DNA of 64,000 bases from SHLQ01 sp964451305 (GTDB lineage: Bacteria; Actinomycetota; Acidimicrobiia; Acidimicrobiales; SHLQ01), in contig CAYVHV010000004.1 in the NCBI GenBank assembly GCA_964451305.1, positions 1 through 64,000 on the forward strand, given 5' to 3'. Made by a program: the position numbers and the translations under genes. This document shows positions 25,190 to 33,685 of the stretch, piece by piece. The notes under the pieces are model-generated. The model ran no database searches and was not told the origin of the DNA. It was given only the letters and a program-made list of their open reading frames with translations. Every line of letters starts with the position of its first letter. Position 1 is the first letter of the stretch.

Positions 25190-26428
25190 GTGAGTGATAT
25201 AGACACCGGCCTGTCGATCAACATCGACCGCCTTTCAGCGCGGCTCGCGGAGCTTGCGGCGATTGGGGCGATCGAAGGAACGGAAGGGTCTGCCCGCCTC
25301 GCCCTTACCGACGAGGACAAGGCCGGCCGTGATCTGGTCGTGACGTGGATGAAAGACCTCGGGCTCGACATCACGATCGACGGTATTGGCAATGTCATCG
25401 GGACGATGCCCGGTGGAGGGGCGCCAGTGATGTGTGGTTCTCACATCGATACCGTGCGAACCGGTGGTCGATATGACGGCAACCTGGGGGTGCTCGCAGG
25501 CTTGGAGGTCATCGAAACGATTCAGACTGCGGGGCTGACACCGAGTCGCCCTCTCGCCGTTGGATTCTTCACCGACGAAGAAGGGTCCCGCTTCGCTCCG
25601 GACATGCTCGGCAGTCTGGTCTACGTGGGCGGGATGGCACTCGAAGAGGCACTCGAGATCGAGGGGATCGACGGCGCTGTTGTCGGCCCGGAACTTCAGC
25701 GCATTGGATATGACGGCTCGGCGCCAATTCCTGGTCTCGTGCCGCATGCCTTCGTCGAGCTGCACATCGAGCAGGGGCCGGTGCTCGAGATCGAGGGTTT
25801 CACTATCGGCGCAGTCGAAAGCGTGCAGGGAATTAGCTGGACCGAAGTCGTCGTCACCGGCCAGTCGAACCATGCGGGGACCACTCCGATGCACCTTCGC
25901 AAAGATCCGGGCTTCGTCGCCGCTGCCTGCACTCAATTTCTCCGCGAGCTCGCTCTCGATATTGGCCACCCTCAGGTGGCGACCGTCGGTCGGGTGGAAT
26001 TACACCCGAACCTCGTCAACGTCGTGCCCGCATCTGCGACCTTTACCGTCGACCTTCGCAACACCGATGAAGCTGCGTTGCAGGCGAGCGAGCAGCGGTT
26101 CCTCGACTTCCTTTCCTCCACGGTTGAGCAGGAGGGCTGCACGGTACAGACGCGAACACTTGCACGCTTTGAACCCGTAACGTTCGACGACGGCGTCGTC
26201 GACATCATTGAGCAGACCGCAATCGCGCTCGGCCATTCGGTCAAGCGAATGCCATCAGGTGCCGGTCACGACGCGCAGATGCTCGCGCGGGTCTGCCCAA
26301 CGGCCATGGTCTTTACGCCGAGTGTGAACGGCATCAGCCACAACCCGGCCGAGTACACCTCTCCCGAAGATCTGCTCGCTGGCGCAAACGTCATGATGCA
26401 CACGATGTTGCAACTTGCCGAGCGGTAG
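25190..26428 (+). CDS. M20-family amidohydrolase: allantoate amidohydrolase / N-carbamoyl-L-amino-acid hydrolase type
   Basis: 412 residues, full length for the hydantoinase/carbamylase branch of M20 metallopeptidases. Metal-binding motifs are 'GSHIDTV' and 'GGRYDGNLGVLAG', catalytic 'FTDEEGSRF', 'LHIEQGPVLE' and C-terminal 'GAGHDAQML'. 'NHAGTTPMHLRKDP' is the hinge typical of allantoate amidohydrolases, ureidopropionases and L-carbamoylases. It releases NH3 and CO2 from a carbamoyl or ureido substrate. In this island it probably acts on a ring-opened purine intermediate, by analogy with ygeY-type genes, though YgeY itself belongs to another M20 branch. Start is the GTG at 25190. Confidence 0.85.
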   Translation: MSDIDTGLSINIDRLSARLAELAAIGAIEGTEGSARLALTDEDKAGRDLVVTWMKDLGLDITIDGIGNVIGTMPGGGAPVMCGSHIDTVRTGGRYDGNLGVLAGLEVIETIQTAGLTPSRPLAVGFFTDEEGSRFAPDMLGSLVYVGGMALEEALEIEGIDGAVVGPELQRIGYDGSAPIPGLVPHAFVELHIEQGPVLEIEGFTIGAVESVQGISWTEVVVTGQSNHAGTTPMHLRKDPGFVAAACTQFLRELALDIGHPQVATVGRVELHPNLVNVVPASATFTVDLRNTDEAALQASEQRFLDFLSSTVEQEGCTVQTRTLARFEPVTFDDGVVDIIEQTAIALGHSVKRMPSGAGHDAQMLARVCPTAMVFTPSVNGISHNPAEYTSPEDLLAGANVMMHTMLQLAER

Positions 26429-26472
26429 AAACGCATCTCGCGGCGCGTGGGGAACTGGTAGCTGAGAGTCCT

Positions 26473-26487
26473 TTTACAAATTGTAAA
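26473..26487. promoter_or_regulatory. Candidate operator TTTACAAATTGTAAA (site 2)
   Basis: A perfect 15-base palindrome (7-bp arms, central A) ending 17 bases before ATG 26505 of the ygfK-like gene. Its presence between two codirectional genes only 76 bases apart suggests a separate promoter for the ygfK operon. Confidence 0.7.
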
Positions 26488-26504
26488 GTTCGAGTACGGT
26501 CTCG

Positions 26505-28325
26505 ATGATGACGCAGAACTCGCTGACCTCAAGGCACCCGGGCCACACGCCTCATGGGGTGACCGCGCCGCTCACCCCGATGAGCCTCGGTCAGCTGCTC
26601 ACTCGCATTTCCCACGAATGGGAGACCCGCAACAAGATCTTCGATCTACCGACCGCTCGAATCTGGAAACCCGACACCGAGATCGATCTCGGGTTTGAAT
26701 TCCTCGGTCGCCCGTGCGCGTCGCCAATCGGTCCAGCGGCTGGTCCGCACAGCCAGCTTGCGCAGAACATTGTGCTGAGCTGGCTTGGCGGGTCGCGATT
26801 GTTCGAACTGAAGACCGTCCAGATCCTCGACGAGCTCGAAATCCAACGCCCATGCATCGACATGCAGACCATTGGCTACAACATCGAATGGAGCCAAGAG
26901 CTGAAGATCCCCGAGAGCCTCACCGAGTATGTGAAGGCATCGATGCTCATCGAGATACTGCGCAGCTGGGAACCGCTTCGCGACCACATTGGTGACGATC
27001 CAGGTCCACACGTGTTCGACATGTCCGTGGGCTATGACCTCGCCGGCATTTCTTCGCCGCAGATACATGCATTTATCGCGGGCATGAAAGACGCAACAGA
27101 CGAGATCGAAGCATTGCGTGCCGAGATCCCCGATTCGTTCGGCGAGTTCCGTGACTTCACATTCAACACCGCCCTCGCCGACACCCTCACACTCTCGACG
27201 TTCCATGGCTGCCCACCCGATGAGATCGAGCTCATCACCAAGCACCTCATCGACGAACACGAACTCGACGTCATCGTGAAGCTCAACCCAACGTTGCTCG
27301 GCTACGAGACCGTTGCGGGCATCGTCAACGACGAACTCGGCTACGACGACGTGACGGTCAAAGAGGAAGCCTTCGCCGAAGATCTGCAGTTCGACCGCGG
27401 CGTCGAGCTGATCCGAGAGCTTCGAGACTATGCGCACGAGCGGAACCGACGCTTTGGAATCAAGCTCACCAATACGCTCGTGGTGAGCAATACAAAGCAG
27501 TGGATGCCCGAGGACACGATGTACCTCAGTGGCCCGCCGCTTCATGTCTTGGCATCGACATTGCTCGACACCCTGGCCGCGGCGCTTCCCGGTGAGCTTG
27601 CTATCCCCGGCCATGACGGCAACATCATGGTGAGCTTCTCGGCTGGCATTACCAAAGAGAACCTCGGCGATGCGCTCGCCATGGGTGTCAACCCTGCGAC
27701 GGTATGCTCCGACCTGCTCAAGCCCGGTGGCTACGGTCGTCTCGCGCCGATGCTCAAATCACTCACCAAGACGGTGAAGGAGGCAGGAGCCACCGACCTC
27801 GAATCGTGGCGCTCGGTCCGTCAGGCCAACGCGGTTGCCCAGGGGCATGACAACGTCGCCGCAGAGTACGTCGCGCACATTCGTGGCGCCGGTTCGACGG
27901 ACTATGACCTCGGCGCGAACGAGAAGCTGCCTCGAGAAGTCGAGCACGCGCTCGAGATGTTCGGTTGCGTCTCATGCAACTTCTGCATCACGGTCTGCCC
28001 AAACGACGCGTTCTTCTCCATCCCAAGTTTGGGCAGCACAGGCCTCGAGAGCCAGGACGGGAGCCGTCAGCAATACTTCGTGTTGAGTGAACTCTGCAAC
28101 GAATGTGGAAACTGCATGACGTTCTGCCCCGAAGACGGAGACCCCGCAATGGTCAAACCTCGTCTCTATACAGATGCGGCGGTCTTCGACGCCCGTGAGA
28201 CGCAAGGCGTGCTCGTCGGTGGAGACACGCTCGTTTCAAAGGGCATAGACAACGAGTCGATCGACCTCATCCAGCGATTGTTGGACAGCCAAAAAGGAAA
28301 CCCCCTAGGAGGCAACGATGCCTGA
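26505..28325 (+). CDS. YgfK-like FMN-barrel/ferredoxin oxidoreductase (short form)
   Basis: 606 residues. The N-terminal about 450 residues form a dihydroorotate/dihydropyrimidine-dehydrogenase-like barrel: 'GRPCASPIGPAAGPHSQLAQN', 'STFHGCPPDEIE', 'VIVKLNPTLLG', 'SFSAGITKENLGDALAMG'. Two [4Fe-4S] sites follow: C488-C491-C494-C498 and C531-C534-C537-C541. This matches the YgfK family, named from selenate-reductase annotations and genetically tied to anaerobic urate breakdown. E. coli YgfK is about 1030 residues and also has an FAD/NAD(P)H domain that is absent here. ATG 26505 was used; ATG 26580 fits homolog starts equally well. The gene overlaps the next by 8 bases. Likely role: reduction of a purine ring system. 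Confidence 0.8.
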   Translation: MMTQNSLTSRHPGHTPHGVTAPLTPMSLGQLLTRISHEWETRNKIFDLPTARIWKPDTEIDLGFEFLGRPCASPIGPAAGPHSQLAQNIVLSWLGGSRLFELKTVQILDELEIQRPCIDMQTIGYNIEWSQELKIPESLTEYVKASMLIEILRSWEPLRDHIGDDPGPHVFDMSVGYDLAGISSPQIHAFIAGMKDATDEIEALRAEIPDSFGEFRDFTFNTALADTLTLSTFHGCPPDEIELITKHLIDEHELDVIVKLNPTLLGYETVAGIVNDELGYDDVTVKEEAFAEDLQFDRGVELIRELRDYAHERNRRFGIKLTNTLVVSNTKQWMPEDTMYLSGPPLHVLASTLLDTLAAALPGELAIPGHDGNIMVSFSAGITKENLGDALAMGVNPATVCSDLLKPGGYGRLAPMLKSLTKTVKEAGATDLESWRSVRQANAVAQGHDNVAAEYVAHIRGAGSTDYDLGANEKLPREVEHALEMFGCVSCNFCITVCPNDAFFSIPSLGSTGLESQDGSRQQYFVLSELCNECGNCMTFCPEDGDPAMVKPRLYTDAAVFDARETQGVLVGGDTLVSKGIDNESIDLIQRLLDSQKGNPLGGNDA

Positions 28326-29247
28326 CTCTCGCATTCTCCGGGTCGCCGCCGCGCAGCTGGGTCCAATCGCTCGAGACGAGCCACGCACGGATGTCGTCGA
28401 ACGTTTGCGAGCGCTGCTCGCGAAGGCAGCCGCAGATGGAGCCGAGCTCGTCGTGTTCCCCGAGCTCGCACTCACTACCTTTTTCCCTCGCTGGTTCACC
28501 GAAGACATCTCCGAACACGACCACTACTACGAGACGGAAATGCCCAGTCCGGAGACGCAACCGTTGTTCGACGATGCCAAGGCGTTGGGCGTTGGCTTTG
28601 CTCTGGGCTACGCGGAACTCACCCCCGATGGCGAGCGCTTCAACACGACCATTCTCGTCGAGCGCGACGGAACGATCGTCACGAATTTCCACAAGGTCCA
28701 CATTCCTGGACACGACACCGACGAACCATGGCGGCCGTTTCAACATCTCGAACGGCGCTACTTCCAAGAATCCGACGCAGGCTTTCCCGTGCATCGGGCG
28801 TTCGATGGTCTCGTCGGGCTCGCGACCTGTAACGATCGACGTTGGCCCGAGACCTACCGGGAGATGGGGCTCCAAGGCGTTGAGCTGATCATGATCGGCT
28901 ATAACACCCCAATCCACTACGCCCCCGACCCTGGCCAAAATGCTCTCGCCGGCTTTCACAACCATCTCTGCATGCAGGCGGGTGCGTATCAAAACGGAAC
29001 GTGGGTCGTTGGCGTCGCAAAAGGTGGCACCGAAGAGGGAGTCGAATCGCTCGCACAATCGGCGATCATTGCACCGTCGGGTCAGATCGTGGCTCAGGCG
29101 GTGACCACCGGCGACGAGGTCATCGTTGCCGACTGCGACCTCAACCACTGTGCCAAATACAAAGAGACGCTCTTCAACTTCGCGACCTACCGCCGACCTG
29201 AGCTGTACCAGCGCATCACGAGCCAGAAAGGCGTCATCGAACCATGA
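28318..29247 (+). CDS. N-carbamoyl-D-amino-acid hydrolase (nitrilase superfamily)
   Basis: 309 residues, very like the Agrobacterium D-carbamoylase. The Glu-Lys-Cys triad is E49 ('FPELALTTFFPRW'), K126 ('FHKVHIPGH') and C171 ('CNDRRWPE'). Also diagnostic are 'YETEMPSP', 'PFQHLERRYF' and 'MQAGAYQNGTW'. It hydrolyses N-carbamoyl-D-amino acids to the amino acid, CO2 and NH3. A strong GGAGG lies just upstream, and the start overlaps the ygfK-like stop. Its own stop overlaps the XdhD-like start (ATGA), giving a coupled three-gene unit. In this setting the substrate may be an N-carbamoyl product of purine ring cleavage. Confidence 0.88.
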   Translation: MPDSRILRVAAAQLGPIARDEPRTDVVERLRALLAKAAADGAELVVFPELALTTFFPRWFTEDISEHDHYYETEMPSPETQPLFDDAKALGVGFALGYAELTPDGERFNTTILVERDGTIVTNFHKVHIPGHDTDEPWRPFQHLERRYFQESDAGFPVHRAFDGLVGLATCNDRRWPETYREMGLQGVELIMIGYNTPIHYAPDPGQNALAGFHNHLCMQAGAYQNGTWVVGVAKGGTEEGVESLAQSAIIAPSGQIVAQAVTTGDEVIVADCDLNHCAKYKETLFNFATYRRPELYQRITSQKGVIEP

Positions 29248-31907
29248 CCAGTTTCATCCTGAACGGCACGCCCGTCAGCTTCGTCCTGAACGGCACGCCC
29301 GTCAGTGTTGGTGATCATCACGAGCATTTGTTGACGGCACTTCGTGATGAGCTGGGCGTGATGTCACCAAAGGATGGGTGTTCGCCGAGCGGTCAGTGTG
29401 GCTGCTGCACCGTCATGATGGACGGCAAGGCCCGAATCTCGTGCCAGACCTCGCTCGAGAAAGTCGCTGGCACCGAAGTCCTGACCCTCGAAGGGGTCGA
29501 CCCTGCCGAACGCGATGCCATGTCCGCAGCGTTCGCTGCACACGGGGCGTTGCAATGCGGCTTTTGTACACCGGGCATCGTCATGCGAACCAAGGCCATG
29601 GTCGACAAGAAGGGCGCGGATCTCACCCGCGAAAACGCCGCCGCTCTCCTCGGAGCGCATCTCTGCCGGTGCACCGGCTACATCAAGATCCTCGATGCGA
29701 TCGAGGACATCGCTGCCGGTGAGGTTCCTGTCGCGATCCAACCTGGGGGAGTGGGTAGCCGCGGCATCAAGTACGAAGCGCACGAGTTCGCAATGGGGGA
29801 GCGTCCATTCATCGATGACATGGTGCCCGAGGGTTTGCTGCATGGGGCTGTCCATCTCACCGAACACGCACGGGCGAATATCGTCGCCATCGACACGTCA
29901 GCGGCCGAGGCTGTCGATGGTGTGGTCCGAGTGCTCACCGGCACCGACGTGCTAGGTGAGCTTCGTAGTGGACTCATTCACAAAGACTGGCCAATCTTCA
30001 TTCCCGTCGGCGGACGGACGAGCTTTATGGGCGACGTGCTCGCTCTCGTCGTCGCCGATACCCGGGCGATCGCTCGCAAAGCGGCCACGCTCATCGATGT
30101 CACCTACGAGGCGCTCGCACCGATGACGAACCCGGCCGAAGCGGTTGCCTCTGACGAAGATGCGGTGTGGACCCTCGACGGGAACGTGCTGTCGACGTCG
30201 ACCTATGCTCGCGGCGATATCGAGGCCGGACTCGCGGGTGCTGCCCACATCGTGCGCGAGACGTTCCAAACCCAGCGCATCGACCACGCCTTTGTCGAAC
30301 CCGAGAGCACGCTCGCTGTACCGATCGCCCCGGGCGAACCGCTACCCGCCACCGGAACGATGGGCGACTCGGTCGAAACCTCCGACGAGCGCCGTCTGTA
30401 CGTGTACTCGGGTGGTCAGGGCATCTGGGATGACCGCAACGACATCGCCCGCATCCTCGACGTGGACACATCGGTCGTCTTCACCGAGCTGGTCAGCAAC
30501 GGCGGCGCGTTCGGCGGCAAAGAAGACATGTCCAACCAAGGTCAGACCGCGCTCGCTGCATGGCTGCTCGACCGCCCAGTAAAGACAACCTTCTCTCGCG
30601 AAGAGTCGTTCCTCGTCCACACCAAGCGCCACGCCATTCGCATGGAGTATGAGGCGGGCTGCGATGCCGACGGAAAGCTCGTCGGGCTGCGGATCCGCAT
30701 GCTCGGCGATTCCGGCCCGTACGCCTCGGTTGGCATGAAGGTGCTCGAACGCGCTGCTGGTCACGCATCGGGCCCGTATGTGTGCGACAACATCGACGTC
30801 GAAGCCGTCGCTGCCCGAACCAACAACTCGGTCTGTGGAGCGTTCCGCGGGTTCGGCGCCAACCAGGCGCAGTTCGCTATGGAAGGCGTGATGGATCGCC
30901 TCGCCGAGAAAGCTGGAATCAGCGGTTGGGAAATGCGAAGCCGCAACGTCATCACGCCCGGTGTGCTGTGGGGGCCCGGTCAGAAGATGGACGATGGTTG
31001 CTTCGGCGCACGTGAGTGCCTCGATGCAGTGAAGCCTGCGTACGACGAAGCCGTCGCCGCCGGAAAGCCCGTCGGGCTCGGCCTCGGTCTGAAGAACTCT
31101 GGCCTCGGCAATGGGTTCAAAGAGATTGCCAAGGCGGTCGTTCACTTCAGGGAAGACTCTGACATCGTCGAGGTCCGCCACTGCTGGACGGAGATGGGCC
31201 AGGGCGTACACACCGTGGCTCTGCAGGTCGCCGTCGAAGAACTCGACATTCCGGCTGAACGTATTCGAGTAATTGTCGACTCGACCCGTGAGCTCGGCGC
31301 TGGTCAGACGACCGGCAGTCGCGGCACGCTCATGGGTGCAGGCTCGGTCAAGGACGCTTGTGAGAAAGCACTGGCCGACGGGTGCACGCCCGGAGTCGAT
31401 TACGAAGGCGAGTATCGCGTCGACTGGACGAACTCGCTCAACGAAGGGCTCAAGAATCCAATCATCCACTCGACGTTTGGTTATGCCGCGCAGATGGTCG
31501 TGCTCGACCCGGAGACTGGCGACATCGAGAACGTCGTCGCAGCGCACGACGTCGGTAGAGCGGTCAACCCACTGCTCTGTGAAGGACAGGTCGAGGGAGC
31601 TGTTCACATGGGCCTCGGCTACGCCTTGAGCGAGGGCTTCCCGTGCGACGAACTCGGCAACCCACTGAACGAGACGCTTCGTTCGCTCGCGATCATCCGC
31701 CCGAAAGACATGCCTCCGGTCGATGTCATCTTGGTCGAGTCCGCCGAGCCAAACAGTCCCTACGGCATTAAGGGCGTCGGCGAGATCGGCCTCGTGCCCA
31801 CCGCCGGTGCGGTCGCCGCGGCCATGCAATCCCATGATGGCCAGTGGCGCAACGAGCTGCCGCTGGTCAACGAGAAGAACCGCGAGCGTTCAACGGCATG
31901 GTCGTAG
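29244..31907 (+). CDS. XdhD-like molybdenum hydroxylase (fused 2Fe-2S and molybdopterin domains)
   Basis: 887 residues. The N-terminal plant-type 2Fe-2S part has 'DGCSPSGQCGCCTV' and 'CGFCTPG ... CRCTGY'. From about residue 175 comes the molybdopterin-binding part with 'GGAFGGKEDM', 'RGFGANQAQFAMEG', 'GQTTGSRGTLMGAGS' and active-site Glu in 'GIKGVGEIGLVP'. No FAD domain. This fusion matches the 'selenium-dependent xanthine dehydrogenase' family (XdhD type), which hydroxylates purines. The N terminus contains a 24-base duplication (FILNGTPVS/FVLNGTPVS), so the second copy may be closer to the ancestral start. It ends the ygfK operon; electrons must pass to another protein, plausibly the YgfK-like partner. 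Confidence 0.88.
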   Translation: MTSFILNGTPVSFVLNGTPVSVGDHHEHLLTALRDELGVMSPKDGCSPSGQCGCCTVMMDGKARISCQTSLEKVAGTEVLTLEGVDPAERDAMSAAFAAHGALQCGFCTPGIVMRTKAMVDKKGADLTRENAAALLGAHLCRCTGYIKILDAIEDIAAGEVPVAIQPGGVGSRGIKYEAHEFAMGERPFIDDMVPEGLLHGAVHLTEHARANIVAIDTSAAEAVDGVVRVLTGTDVLGELRSGLIHKDWPIFIPVGGRTSFMGDVLALVVADTRAIARKAATLIDVTYEALAPMTNPAEAVASDEDAVWTLDGNVLSTSTYARGDIEAGLAGAAHIVRETFQTQRIDHAFVEPESTLAVPIAPGEPLPATGTMGDSVETSDERRLYVYSGGQGIWDDRNDIARILDVDTSVVFTELVSNGGAFGGKEDMSNQGQTALAAWLLDRPVKTTFSREESFLVHTKRHAIRMEYEAGCDADGKLVGLRIRMLGDSGPYASVGMKVLERAAGHASGPYVCDNIDVEAVAARTNNSVCGAFRGFGANQAQFAMEGVMDRLAEKAGISGWEMRSRNVITPGVLWGPGQKMDDGCFGARECLDAVKPAYDEAVAAGKPVGLGLGLKNSGLGNGFKEIAKAVVHFREDSDIVEVRHCWTEMGQGVHTVALQVAVEELDIPAERIRVIVDSTRELGAGQTTGSRGTLMGAGSVKDACEKALADGCTPGVDYEGEYRVDWTNSLNEGLKNPIIHSTFGYAAQMVVLDPETGDIENVVAAHDVGRAVNPLLCEGQVEGAVHMGLGYALSEGFPCDELGNPLNETLRSLAIIRPKDMPPVDVILVESAEPNSPYGIKGVGEIGLVPTAGAVAAAMQSHDGQWRNELPLVNEKNRERSTAWS
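29255..29305 (+). repeat. 24-base in-frame duplication at the XdhD-like N terminus
   Basis: The stretch encoding (F)ILNGTPVS is repeated directly as FVLNGTPVS with 24-base spacing and almost identical DNA (CCTGAACGGCACGCCCGTCAG in both, from about 29258 and 29282). It adds eight residues before the first beta strand of the 2Fe-2S domain. Confidence 0.85.
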
Positions 31908-31938
31908 AGGTGGCCGACCACTGCAACGAGCAGATCGT

Positions 31939-32412
31939 CTAGTCGTCGTCTTCTGAGCGCCGATCGTCGAACTCGGTTTCCCAATCGGCGAAGTCGGCGC
32001 TGATTTCGGCGTCCTGCTCCGCAATGAGAACATCGGTCGGCTCTGTCGGTGTTTGGTCAGCAATGAATGCGGCCCATTCCGGGGAGTCCTCCGGGCCTTG
32101 CGGGGCGGAGAGCGTGGAGAGCAGTGAAGGTGTTGCTTCTTCAGCATCGGCACCTTCGGTGGTCGCCGACGGAGTCCGTCGTCCGCCCGGCACGACGCCA
32201 GCGCGTGCTGGCCGTCCAAAGAACGTCCACGCGAACGCTCCGGCCGGTCCGCTCAGGACGAGCAGCAATAGCCAGATCGGCTTGTAGAGGGCGCGGATGT
32301 TCTCCTTCTTGGTCAGGCTGAGGTCGATAATCGCCCATGCGGAGAAGCCGAAGAGAAGGAGTCCAAGAAATCCGGCGAATGGCAACACTGTCGATCCTTT
32401 CCACGCATCCAC
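31939..32412 (-). CDS. PLDc_N-type membrane protein
   Basis: 157 residues. Two transmembrane helices (about 8-30 and 45-65) are joined by 'SLTKKENIRALYKPIWLLLLV', the signature of phospholipase-D-N-terminal-like membrane modules, here without any nuclease domain. An acidic cytoplasmic tail of about 80 residues follows. Function unknown. It is inserted on the opposite strand between the two halves of the purine island and has no visible link to it. Confidence 0.72.
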   Translation of the reverse strand: MDAWKGSTVLPFAGFLGLLLFGFSAWAIIDLSLTKKENIRALYKPIWLLLLVLSGPAGAFAWTFFGRPARAGVVPGGRRTPSATTEGADAEEATPSLLSTLSAPQGPEDSPEWAAFIADQTPTEPTDVLIAEQDAEISADFADWETEFDDRRSEDDD

Positions 32413-32592
32413 TTCAATGTGAACGAGCGCTCATACCTAGATAAACGCCCTGATGCCGCAGAGTATTCGATGCCTCGGTCAGGTTTCGTAGCCGTTCTCC
32501 GGAGCGGTTCGTCGGCGATCCCCGAACCATGGTCGCCAACTCCTCTTCCCGCTGTCGATGAATGTCCACGTAGGTGCAAAGATACCCGCGTT

Positions 32593-32627
32593 CACACACT
32601 ACTTTACAATTTGTAAAGTAGTGTGTG
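32593..32627. promoter_or_regulatory. 35-base perfect palindrome containing operator core TTTACAATTTGTAAA (site 3)
   Basis: Seventeen-base arms at 32593-32609 and 32611-32627 match perfectly around a central T at 32610. The core at 32603-32617 is the same motif as site 2. The palindrome sits directly before or over the beginning of the SsnA-like gene, so binding would block transcription or, as RNA, sequester the start. Confidence 0.75.
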
Positions 32628-32632
32628 ATGTC

Positions 32633-33670
32633 GTGGTTGAGTTAGCTGCAAATCAGACCCTAGGGCTCGTGTGCGCGCACAATCACGCCTACTCCTCGCT
32701 GGCTCGGGGCATGCCCGCTCCACCTCGGACCCCAACCGAGTTCAGTGAAATTCTTGAGCTCGTGTGGTGGCGTCTCGATATGGCGCTCGATCTCGACCTG
32801 ATCTACCACTCCGCAAAGCTGCTGGCCTTGTCGGCGCTCGAGAGCGGCACGACCGCCGTGATCGATCACCACGAGTCGCCCAACGCCATCGAAGGGTCGC
32901 TGACCGTTATCGCCGACGCGTTTGCCGAGGTCGGTGTTCGAGTCAACTGTGCCTACGGCGTGACGGATCGTCATGGTCATGATGGCGCCCTCGCTGGCCT
33001 TGCGGAAAATGAGCGCTTCCTGGCCTCGGGTGGCAACGGCAAGGTGGGCATGCACGCGGCCTTCACATGCGAACCCGACACGATTGCGGCCGCGGCCGAG
33101 ATGGGTCGCAAGTATGGCGTTGGTGTTCACGTGCACGTCGCCGAAGGACCATCAGATACGTGGCAGATGCTCGAAGGCCATACAGACGACGATTGGCTCC
33201 TTATCCACGGGGTGCATCTACCCGACGACCACGGGTTGTTGGGCACGATGGTGCACAACCCTCGATCGAACATGAACAACGGCGTCGGTTACGCGAATCC
33301 TCGACGCTTCTCGAATCCGGTTGCGCTCGGCACCGATGGCATCGGAACCGACATGCTCGACGAGTTCCGGATCGCCTTTGTGAAGGCCCGAGAGCTCGAT
33401 GTCACCACAACGCCCGACGTCATGTGGAACTGGCTCCAAACGGGCTACGACCTCTTTCCCGAAGCACGAAACGATGTCGTCACCTGGAACTACGACGTGA
33501 TGGACCCGTGGAGGCTTGCCTACACGACCGCAGTTGCACCTCAGCGAGTGGAGGTCGACGGCGAAGTCGTTCTCGAAAATGGCGAACCCACGAAGGTGGA
33601 CGCCGACGAAATCAAGGCCCACGCATCCGAAGCTGCACACAAACTCTTTGCAAAGCTCGACGAGCTGTAG
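32633..33670 (+). CDS. SsnA-like amidohydrolase, N-terminally short
   Basis: About 345 residues from GTG 32633; GTG 32621 lies inside the palindrome. Amidohydrolase-superfamily metal ligands are present: 'CAHNHAYSSLARG' (HxH), 'HVHVAEG', 'LIHGVHL' and 'GTDGIGTDM'. The catalytic barrel matches SsnA/chlorohydrolase-type enzymes, whose ssnA gene accompanies ygfK and xdhD in urate-degrading clusters. The usual 50-60 residue N-terminal beta segment before HxH is missing, although the matching C-terminal beta strands ('VEVDGEVVLENGEPT') remain. No frame upstream supplies it. Likely role: hydrolytic opening or deamination of a purine-derived ring. First gene of a tight five-gene run to 38549. Confidence 0.75.
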   Translation: MVELAANQTLGLVCAHNHAYSSLARGMPAPPRTPTEFSEILELVWWRLDMALDLDLIYHSAKLLALSALESGTTAVIDHHESPNAIEGSLTVIADAFAEVGVRVNCAYGVTDRHGHDGALAGLAENERFLASGGNGKVGMHAAFTCEPDTIAAAAEMGRKYGVGVHVHVAEGPSDTWQMLEGHTDDDWLLIHGVHLPDDHGLLGTMVHNPRSNMNNGVGYANPRRFSNPVALGTDGIGTDMLDEFRIAFVKARELDVTTTPDVMWNWLQTGYDLFPEARNDVVTWNYDVMDPWRLAYTTAVAPQRVEVDGEVVLENGEPTKVDADEIKAHASEAAHKLFAKLDEL

Positions 33671-33685
33671 ACGACAGGAACATCC

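Noticed and set aside
30342..31835. 497-codon minus-strand open frame opposite the XdhD-like gene
   Set aside because: Lies wholly antisense to a well-supported enzyme and has no domain features; it is a product of the biased third-codon composition.
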